Shown: positions 54,090 through 60,188 of the stretch, piece by piece
How positions within the stretch are numbered: position 1 is the first letter of the stretch
Layout of the letters: the number at the start of each line of letters is the position of its first letter
Source: a virus
Length of the DNA: 60,188 nucleotides
Virus record (IMG/VR): IMGVR_UViG_3300025108_000004
Coordinates: 1-60,188 of that record
Strand: one strand, 5' to 3'
Notes under the pieces: generated by a model
What the model was told of the DNA's origin: nothing
The model's input: the letters and a program-made list of their open reading frames with translations, nothing else
Database searches by the model: none
Program-made: the position numbers and the translations under genes

Positions 54090-56396
54090 TTATGGGTTAT
54101 AAGGTTGTAAGTATTCGGGCGTTCCTTTTCGTAGTTGTCTTTGCACCGCGTCATTTACTTGTTGTCCGCTTGTACCTGAACTTACACCTAACGTAGATTG
54201 TATTTGAGAACCTAACTGGTTGATTGTATTTGTTAAACTCTGGCGTAGGTCGTACATTCTAGGATGCGCTATGATAAATTCCTGTCTAACACGCTCAATC
54301 TCTACCACACGACGCTCACGTAAACTTTTCAATCTGTCTTGGTCGGGGTTAGATCTTTTTAATTCTTGAGCTATTTCTTTATCTATCCTTCCAACTCCCG
54401 GATCAGCTTGTATCGCTTCGGCTTGCAGGGTGTTAAATTGCTCTGACACCGCTTCTAGGTCGTCACGTGCGTCGTTTTGTACATCCCTTAACACGTCACC
54501 ACGATCAATACGTGCCTGTATTCTGTTTTGTGCTTGCTCTGCAAGGAGTTCAATTTCTGATATTTTTCGCTCGTAATTAGCGATATTAACCGACATCTTG
54601 TTAGTAGCATCGGTTCTACGAGCGGCGAGTTCTGCTTCATCGTATTGCGATAACGTCTGCATTGCGTTGTTGATGATGTTGGCTTGGCGTGTTGTCGCTG
54701 TATCACCTCTAGCCTGAGCCGATTGAATAAGTGTAGTGTTGGCGTTCTGTATTTCTGCAACCATCTCGTTGCGTTTGATCTGCCGTGCACGAACACCACG
54801 TTCTTGAGCACGTCCTAAGTTCATAGAAGCCGCGCCAGCGCCAGCTAATGTAGAACTACCACGACCTGCGGCACCCAGTAAGAACGCTTTCAAACGATCA
54901 CGTCGGAACTTATCAGGATCAGTCTGAGCTCTATCAATATCCTCAAGCGCCTTCAAACCTGCTCGTCGTTCTGCGTCTTTAGCTTTGATACCCAACTGTT
55001 CATACGCCGTATCATAGGCTTTTTTACCCACTTCTTCAGGCGACTTCAGCGATTCTGGATCCATACCAAAACGTTTTAGGCGCTCTATACCTACAACGTC
55101 TGTACCGGTTCTATCTACAGGTGTGTACTCGACCGGATCTACTTCCTTAAGAGCAGTTTCGAGGTCAAATCCTTGTGGTTTAGCGGGTGCCGTATCACCT
55201 CCGCTTGGCGCACCGCCTGTACCTGCTGGTACATTCTGTTGGCCTCTAAATATAAGCGGTGTATCACTTGGCACATCTTTCGGTTCGGGTTTAGGTTGAT
55301 CTGCTACTGCCGCGATGCCTTCGGCACGAGGTGGCTGTACTTGAGACGTACCAGTAGTTCCTTTCGTAACTGCCGTAATGCCTTGAGGCGACTTACCAGA
55401 GCCAAATTGCCCTTCTAGTGACGTCATTCCGGGGCCATACTCGTCGTACATGCTCATCTCATTTTGAGACAACGGAGTACCTGCAAGGTATTTTTCTCTG
55501 ATCTTATCTAATGAACCTTGCCGCATGTATTCAAGCATACTGGGCGCTGTTTCTGCCGCAGGTAAAACTACAAGACTGCCATCAGGGTTTAATTGGCGTC
55601 TAACTCCATCTACTTCTGTAAACTTAGGTGCGACTTTTTTAGCAGTAGTCTTATCTTCTTTGGGGCGGCGCGTTTCTGTCGGTCCTAATAATTGAGAGTA
55701 ATCAGTTACATCTATTTTGGCACCGGGGCTTACAGGCTCTGCTTCTTTAGAACTAGGTTTATCTATCGCCTGTACAGGTTGTGCTCGTTCTCGCTGTCCC
55801 GTAACAACGACCTCTTCCATTGGTCCGGCAGGTGCTGTTGCTAGCCTTTTACTACGAACTTGTTGAATAATTTGATCAGCGGCTTGCGGAAGTAGCCCAA
55901 GTTTTTTTACTTCTTCTCTGATTTGTTCATCAGTAAGATTTTGATCTATAAGGTATTGAATCTGTTCTTCTTGTGTTCTTGGAGGTTTGACTAAATTACC
56001 TTCTTGGAAAGCAACAATACCACCTGCCTGCATACGTTGAGGCTGTTGAGGACGTTGTCCTTGTTGAGGCATCAAAGCGCCTAGACCTTGCGGTGCAGGG
56101 CGACGTTGCGCCATCTGCTGTCGATTCTTTGCTGTTTGGAGTACACCACCAAGCTGTTGAGCTACATCCTGTGCTGTACGACCAAATACCTCTTGCTCAC
56201 GCTGTTGCTTGATCGTGGCAGGGTTAGTCTGCATAGCCATCGCAATGTTTCTGCGCTCTTCATCCATACCCTTTTTAATTTTTTGTAGAGCAAGCAGGTC
56301 TACAAGGTCTTTCGACATTGAATACTTTTTTTGTAACGCTTGAGGATTACTGCTGTAGGCATTAACGCGCGAGTTAATTTCTCTATCGATAGACAC
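54090..56396 (-). CDS. Internal virion protein, coiled-coil, GTG start
   Basis: 768 aa, GTG at 56396 with AAAGAGGGCG upstream, right after the stop of the previous gene. Contains RMQAGGIVAFQEGNLVKPP near 120-140, a Pro/Glu-rich middle and a C-terminal coiled coil (QEFIIAHPRMYDLRQSLTNT). The GGIVAFQEG motif recurs in marine phage virion proteins. Likely an internal or tail-associated protein ejected with DNA. Function is inferred from position. Confidence 0.65.
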   Translation of the reverse strand: MSIDREINSRVNAYSSNPQALQKKYSMSKDLVDLLALQKIKKGMDEERRNIAMAMQTNPATIKQQREQEVFGRTAQDVAQQLGGVLQTAKNRQQMAQRRPAPQGLGALMPQQGQRPQQPQRMQAGGIVAFQEGNLVKPPRTQEEQIQYLIDQNLTDEQIREEVKKLGLLPQAADQIIQQVRSKRLATAPAGPMEEVVVTGQRERAQPVQAIDKPSSKEAEPVSPGAKIDVTDYSQLLGPTETRRPKEDKTTAKKVAPKFTEVDGVRRQLNPDGSLVVLPAAETAPSMLEYMRQGSLDKIREKYLAGTPLSQNEMSMYDEYGPGMTSLEGQFGSGKSPQGITAVTKGTTGTSQVQPPRAEGIAAVADQPKPEPKDVPSDTPLIFRGQQNVPAGTGGAPSGGDTAPAKPQGFDLETALKEVDPVEYTPVDRTGTDVVGIERLKRFGMDPESLKSPEEVGKKAYDTAYEQLGIKAKDAERRAGLKALEDIDRAQTDPDKFRRDRLKAFLLGAAGRGSSTLAGAGAASMNLGRAQERGVRARQIKRNEMVAEIQNANTTLIQSAQARGDTATTRQANIINNAMQTLSQYDEAELAARRTDATNKMSVNIANYERKISEIELLAEQAQNRIQARIDRGDVLRDVQNDARDDLEAVSEQFNTLQAEAIQADPGVGRIDKEIAQELKRSNPDQDRLKSLRERRVVEIERVRQEFIIAHPRMYDLRQSLTNTINQLGSQIQSTLGVSSGTSGQQVNDAVQRQLRKGTPEYLQPYNP

Positions 56397-57242
56397 TTAT
56401 TCGCCCTCTTTCTTTTCTTCGCCGCCAAAACCTAACAATTCTAAAAACTCTAATATGCCGCCTGCACCACCCATGAGATTACTCGCAGTGCTAGGTTGAG
56501 CATAGGAAATTTGTTGAGCTTCGAGCGGCAAACCCTGAAGAAGCGACTGCATGTACTGCACCTGCTTGTATGGGAAGTCTCGCTCTTCTTCAAACTGCAA
56601 GCGATCAGCCATAACGCCTTCTTGTTCGATGGCACGTTGAATATCTCCACCACGCTGTTGTGCGGCAAGCGCCTCAAGACCGTATCGATTTGCGTACTCT
56701 TGTGCTTGCTGACCTGCCCGCTGTTCGATATTAAACTGATCTCGCCCGCGCTCGAATGCGTCAGCATAGGCTTTACCTGTAGCCCCGGTCATTTTATCGA
56801 GCATAGCGCGTGTTAACTCAGTATCAGCCAACTGTTGCCTAGAACCTCCAAATGCACCCGCACGAGTAAGTTTACCCGCCTGCGCTTGACGTGAAATATC
56901 AGTTTGTCGGCGTAGTTCGTCTAATTGTGGGTTAAGTACGCCCTGAATATAGGGGTTAATGTACTGGTCCATGGTGCCTTGGTCCGTAAACGAACCGGGC
57001 GTGAACGCACCCATCGTGTCGGGAGCCGCTAGGCCAGCAAGTCCTTGAAAGGCTTGTTGTTGTAGCCCAGACTCACCTGCTGTAAGTGGTCCTTCGTAGG
57101 CATAATAAGGTTGATCTGCCAGTGCCGCACCGCGACCAAGCATGTCGGTGACGTAAGGACCGGCGTACTGCGCTAAAGCATCAGAACTACCTGTCATTTG
57201 CCCTACCATAGGGTCGTCAATATTGATATCGCCTTCAGCCAT
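56397..57242 (-). CDS. Conserved virion protein
   Basis: 281 aa. GPYVTDMLGRGAALADQPYY, then LTAGESGLQQQAFQGLAGLA and a Gln/Arg-rich helical body (RRQTDISRQAQAGKLTRAGA, GAFGGSRQQLADTELTRAM) ending in an Ala/Gly-rich helix with acidic tail. This pattern is common in marine podovirus internal-protein genes. SD GAGGTG. Function is unknown beyond structural. Confidence 0.65.
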   Translation of the reverse strand: MAEGDINIDDPMVGQMTGSSDALAQYAGPYVTDMLGRGAALADQPYYAYEGPLTAGESGLQQQAFQGLAGLAAPDTMGAFTPGSFTDQGTMDQYINPYIQGVLNPQLDELRRQTDISRQAQAGKLTRAGAFGGSRQQLADTELTRAMLDKMTGATGKAYADAFERGRDQFNIEQRAGQQAQEYANRYGLEALAAQQRGGDIQRAIEQEGVMADRLQFEEERDFPYKQVQYMQSLLQGLPLEAQQISYAQPSTASNLMGGAGGILEFLELLGFGGEEKKEGE

Positions 57243-57250
57243 GTGTCACC

Positions 57251-58231
57251 TCACGCGGGGAGCATGTTACGGGCGGCTATTTCTTTGCCCTGTTCTTTGT
57301 TACCTGTACGCTCTTTGCGTACACGCGCCATCATCTGTTCTAGGACTTTCGCTCCTGCATCGGAGTTGCCGTTTCCTAAGTGACTGACAACATCCGCAGG
57401 GATAACAAACTCGCCGTCACTAAGTGCCGCAGGTTGCTTGCCATCAATAGTAGCAGGTACCTTGTCTGCCATGCCATCGGTATTGCCGTTTAAATACGTG
57501 CCTTTTTTGAGTGCAGTAATGCCGCCACGTGCGTATGAACCATCCTGACCGGGCGGAAGTTGACCTACTGGATCATCTGTTGGTTCTGGTTCTGGCTCTG
57601 GTTGCGGGGGTGTGTAGTTGTTCGTAGGCATTGGTCCAGCCATCAACGGTAAAGCACCGCTACGTTTTGCACGCTCTTCTCTAGCAAGATTACTTAGATT
57701 ACGACGCAACAAGTCAGAAGACTGTTGATCTTGGCGCGTTCGAGCGGCGGCTATACCTGTACTATCTATGGCCTTATCTTCTCCCATATCTCTCCCAGTA
57801 GACGCGTACTCGATATCAGTAAAGTAACGACGTCCACCACTTCCGGGGCGACGATTAGGATCATACATTAACGGCAATACACGTCCTGTACTTCCTACGT
57901 CTCCTGCCGGTGTACCCATTGGCCTAACTGTCTGGTTAATTTGTTCTATACCGGTAGCAACGGGCACTTGCCTACGCATCGCTTGGTATTCGGGGATACC
58001 TCCTGCGTAACCAGTCTGCGGTATTTTTGGATCCATGAGGCCGGATTGATTGAGTGCATAGCTACCTAGCAATGAAGCTATCCCACGACCACTATCAGTG
58101 TCGGTGAAGTAATCTAAAAGATTACCAAGAAACCCTCGGTCACCGCCTGCCATGTCGAGGATGTCGTCCATATCGATGATGTCATCGTCATCCCCAAACA
58201 TACTGTCAAAAAAGTCGGAAAAAAGGCCCAT
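57251..58231 (-). CDS. Conserved virion protein with C-terminal LSDGEFVIPADVVSHLG domain
   Basis: 326 aa. Acidic start (FGDDDDIIDMDDILDMAGGD), a Pro-rich centre, then YARGGITALKKGTYLNG, and near the end LSDGEFVIPADVVSHLGNG, a motif I recall from many phage proteins encoded after tail genes. ATG overlaps the stop of the giant repeat protein (TAATG). Role is inferred as tail or ejection-complex component. Confidence 0.7.
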   Translation of the reverse strand: MGLFSDFFDSMFGDDDDIIDMDDILDMAGGDRGFLGNLLDYFTDTDSGRGIASLLGSYALNQSGLMDPKIPQTGYAGGIPEYQAMRRQVPVATGIEQINQTVRPMGTPAGDVGSTGRVLPLMYDPNRRPGSGGRRYFTDIEYASTGRDMGEDKAIDSTGIAAARTRQDQQSSDLLRRNLSNLAREERAKRSGALPLMAGPMPTNNYTPPQPEPEPEPTDDPVGQLPPGQDGSYARGGITALKKGTYLNGNTDGMADKVPATIDGKQPAALSDGEFVIPADVVSHLGNGNSDAGAKVLEQMMARVRKERTGNKEQGKEIAARNMLPA

Positions 58232-60188
58232 TAATCATCTCCAATTAGTCGTAACAACTTATCAGTTGTATCCTCAACTTGTCCACCTTCTGCGTACCCT
58301 TGAGCAATATCTGACAGGATATTAATTGTCTCATCAATTAGGTCAGTATCTAAGTCTATAAGACCACCTTCCTCGAACTGCCTTTCACCAAAAGGAGACA
58401 AGAACTGTGCTTCCTGCTCAGGGTTTGCAAAGATACTTGCAAAATCGTACAGGTAATCGATATCGGCAAGGTTGCCAGTAGGCTTTATATCTACTCGTTG
58501 TAACCCTATTTGAGGGCCAAATCCGAAGCCTCTGCCATCTCCATCTCCATCTCCGTCACCATCTCCATCTCCATCTCCGTCACCGTCACCGTCGCCATCT
58601 CCGTCGCCGTCTCCAGTGCCAGTCCCATCACCATCATCCCCGTCGCCACCAGAACCGTCACCGCCAGTATCACCAACGCCATCACCATCAGTACCATCTC
58701 CATCTCCAGCACCTCCATCGCCAACACCGGTTCCATCTCCGTCGTCACCAACATCATCGCCAGTACCATCGCCAGTACCATCGCCAGTGTCGTCGCCGTC
58801 TCCAGTACCATCTCCAGTACCATCTCCAGCACCGTCATCCGCATCGTCTACAGGATCTGTGTCATCTACAGGATCTGTGTCATCTACTGGATCTGTATCG
58901 TCTACTGGATCTGTATCGTCTACTGGATCTGTATCGTCTACTGGATCTGTGTCATCTACAGGATCTGTGTCATCTACAGGATCTGTGTCATCTACAGGAT
59001 CTGTGTCATCTACAGGATCTGTGTCATCTACAGGATCTGTATCGTCTACTGGATCTGTATCGTCTACTGGATCTGTATCGTCTACTGGATCTGTATCGTC
59101 TACTGGATCTGTATCGTCTACTGGATCTGTATCGTCTACTGGATCTGTATCGTCTACTGGATCAACCGGAGGTTCTGGTTCAGGTTCTACCGGAGGTTCT
59201 GGTTCAGGTTCTACCGGAGGTTCTGGTTCAGGTTCTACCGGAGGTTCTGGTTCAGGTTCTACCGGAGGTTCTGGTTCAGGTTCTACCGGAGGTTCTGGTG
59301 CAGGCTCTTCTCTGAAGGGATCTTCAGATTCAATATCTGCTTCATAGGCATCGACAATTTCGCCCGTTTCAATGTTACGCACCTGCCATATTGGTAGATA
59401 CCCACCCAGCATACGGAACGCGACTACTTCCCACTCAGGATTTAGCTCTTCAAAAAGCTCTTCCCTAGTAGGTGGTGCTGGCTCAGGTTCTGGCTCAGGC
59501 GGAGGTTCAGGCACCTCTTCCTCTTCGTCGTCCTCATCCGGCTCAGGCTCAGGCTCAGGTTCTGGCTCTGGCTCGGGTTCGGGCGGAGGCTCTTCCTCTT
59601 CCTCATCATCTTCATCCGGCTCTGGCTCTGGTTCTGGTTCTGGCTCAGGCGGAGGTTCTTCCTCTTCGTCGTCCTCATCAGGTTCAGGTTCAGGTTCTGG
59701 CTCTGGTTCTGGTTCTGGCTCAGACTCTTCCTCATCATCTTCATCCGGCTCTGGCTCTGGTTCTGGTTCTGGCTCAGGCTCAGGCTCAGGTTCAGGCTCA
59801 GGCTCAGGTTCTGGCTCAGGTTCAGGTTCTGGCTCAGGCTCTGGTTCAGGCTCAGGTTCTGGCTCGGGTTCTGGTTCAGGTTCAGGTTCTGGCTCAGGCT
59901 CAGGTTCTGGCTCAGGCTCTGGTTCAGGCTCAGGTTCAGGCTCAGGTTCTGGTTCAGGTTCTGGCTCAGGTTCAGGTTCTGGTTCAGGTTCTGGTTCTGG
60001 TTCTGGTTCAGGTTCGGGTTCTGGCTCAGGTTCGGGTTCTGGCTCAGGTTGTGGCTGAGGTTCAGGTTCGGGTTCTGGCTCAGGTTGTGGCTGAGGTTCA
60101 GGTTCGGGTTCTGGCTCAGGTTGTGGCTGAGGTTCAGGTTCGGGTTCTGGCTCAGGTTGTGGCTGAGGTTCAGGTTCGGGTTCTGGCT
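58231..60188 (-). CDS. Giant coiled-coil/acidic-repeat virion protein, C-terminal part
   Basis: In-frame continuation of the protein starting at 4345. Order: Glu-Pro-(Gln) repeats to about 59470; a folded segment ([39 protein letters not shown]); six PPVEPEPE repeats; about eighteen DPVDDT repeats; Gly/Asp repeats (GDGTGDG); and a folded C-terminus ([20 protein letters not shown]) with [10 protein letters not shown] and YAEGGQVED motifs. The GTG at 59514 is not the real start, because the frame stays open to the right edge. Extremely acidic. Confidence 0.8.
   Translation of the reverse strand, partial: PEPEPEPQPQPEPEPEPEPQPQPEPEPEPEPQPQPEPEPEPEPQPQPEPEPEPEPEPEPEPEPEPEPEPEPEPEPEPEPEPEPEPEPEPEPEPEPEPEPEPEPEPEPEPEPEPEPEPEPEPEPEPEPEPEPEPEPEPEPEPEPEPEPDEDDEEESEPEPEPEPEPEPEPDEDDEEEEPPPEPEPEPEPEPDEDDEEEEEPPPEPEPEPEPEPEPEPDEDDEEEEVPEPPPEPEPEPAPPTREELFEELNPEWEVVAFRMLGGYLPIWQVRNIETGEIVDAYEADIESEDPFREEPAPEPPVEPEPEPPVEPEPEPPVEPEPEPPVEPEPEPPVEPEPEPPVDPVDDTDPVDDTDPVDDTDPVDDTDPVDDTDPVDDTDPVDDTDPVDDTDPVDDTDPVDDTDPVDDTDPVDDTDPVDDTDPVDDTDPVDDTDPVDDTDPVDDTDPVDDADDGAGDGTGDGTGDGDDTGDGTGDGTGDDVGDDGDGTGVGDGGAGDGDGTDGDGVGDTGGDGSGGDGDDGDGTGTGDGDGDGDGDGDGDGDGDGDGDGDGDGRGFGFGPQIGLQRVDIKPTGNLADIDYLYDFASIFANPEQEAQFLSPFGERQFEEGGLIDLDTDLIDETINILSDIAQGYAEGGQVEDTTDKLLRLIGDD
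58847..59160. repeat. 18-bp minisatellite encoding about 18 DPVDDT units
   Basis: Seventeen GGATCTGT-centred 18-bp units plus a final variant. Two synonymous unit types (ACA...GTGTCATCT and ACT...GTATCGTCT on the plus strand) occur in homogeneous blocks rather than mixed, a sign of block duplication or conversion. Frame is preserved. Confidence 0.9.
59161..59305. repeat. 24-bp tandem repeat encoding PPVEPEPE units (six copies)
   Basis: Six ACCGGAGGTTCTGGT-type units, nearly identical, directly upstream (in gene order) of the DPVDDT minisatellite. The last unit diverges (GGTGCAGG). Period is a multiple of three. Confidence 0.9.
60036..60188. repeat. 36-bp tandem repeat, right copy, four units plus 9 bp
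   Basis: Units start at 60036, 60072, 60108 and 60144, with a 9-bp remainder at 60180. Bases 60072-60188 equal bases 1-117. Upstream, the region to about 59525 is degenerate EP-coding repeats. Confidence 0.9.

Noticed and set aside
58847-59160. CRISPR array
   Set aside because: Units are contiguous without spacers and encode a hexapeptide.
58510-59397. Plus-strand frames over the acidic repeats (Ile/Ser/Thr-rich or Ser/Pro-rich products)
   Set aside because: Tandem repeats with period a multiple of three leave all frames open. The minus frame matches the virion protein, has folded ends and joins the left edge.
59372-60058. Plus-strand Ser/Gly-repeat frame at the right edge
   Set aside because: Translation of the EP repeats in the other strand; composition is purely repeat-derived.

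Overview
The window is a nearly complete, circularly closing genome of a tailed double-stranded DNA phage of podovirus-like make-up, probably infecting a marine proteobacterium. The evidence is a full set of large terminase, P22-type portal, scaffold, HK97-fold capsid, connector/adaptor, tail fibre, 3TM holin and lysozyme genes, plus a family-A DNA polymerase, DUF927 primase-helicase and SNF2 helicase. Many small late proteins are of a type I know from marine podovirus contigs (HMO-2011-like and uncultured marine phages). I see no integrase, RNA polymerase, tRNA, transposase or CRISPR array. The host RNA polymerase is therefore probably used, and sigma70-like promoters are visible.

Layout. 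The first and last 117 bases are identical, and a reading frame that leaves the left edge re-enters at the right edge in the same phase. The contig therefore closes to a circle of about 60,071 bp. On that circle there are two transcription units. The rightward early/middle unit (29.86-47.23 kb) holds a small early gene, a membrane peptide, a noncoding repeat-rich region, a MoxR/VWA module, and then replication and recombination genes. The leftward late unit runs from 29.4 kb down through 1 and on from 60.19 kb to 47.35 kb. Its order is TerS, TerL, portal, GroES-like, scaffold, decoration, capsid, Lys-rich small proteins, connectors, tail proteins, fibre, exported proteins, lysis cassette, tail hub and five very large or low-complexity virion/ejection proteins. 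The two units diverge at about 29.4-29.86 kb and converge at about 47.2-47.35 kb, where a terminator lies.

The most unusual parts are these. (1) At least eight copies of an 18-bp inverted repeat GGTAGTCC-N2-GGACTACC occur only between 29.8 and 36.6 kb, mostly immediately upstream of ribosome binding sites. (2) An 850-bp noncoding region (30.71-31.56 kb) holds CACGT hairpin repeats, an array of TAATGTTCG iterons in both orientations (a candidate origin), a near-consensus promoter, and a 71-nt sequence that folds into a long imperfect hairpin starting at the predicted transcription start. (3) A three-gene module (unknown 311-aa protein, MoxR-like AAA+ ATPase, HExxH/VWA protein) is punctuated by the inverted repeats. 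(4) A protein of about 2,061 aa is built almost wholly of coiled coil and acidic minisatellites. (5) A 2,242-aa polyvalent protein carries an HEVGH peptidase-like motif.

How the genes fit together. Early genes probably modify the host and set up replication near the iteron region. The polymerase, primase-helicase, SSB, PD-(D/E)xK nucleases and helicase copy and process DNA. The late unit then builds the capsid with its own GroES-like cofactor, packages DNA, and lyses the cell with holin and lysozyme. The terminal 13 kb of the late unit most likely encodes proteins carried in the virion and ejected into the next host. All functional names rest on motifs and family resemblance read by eye. No database search was run.
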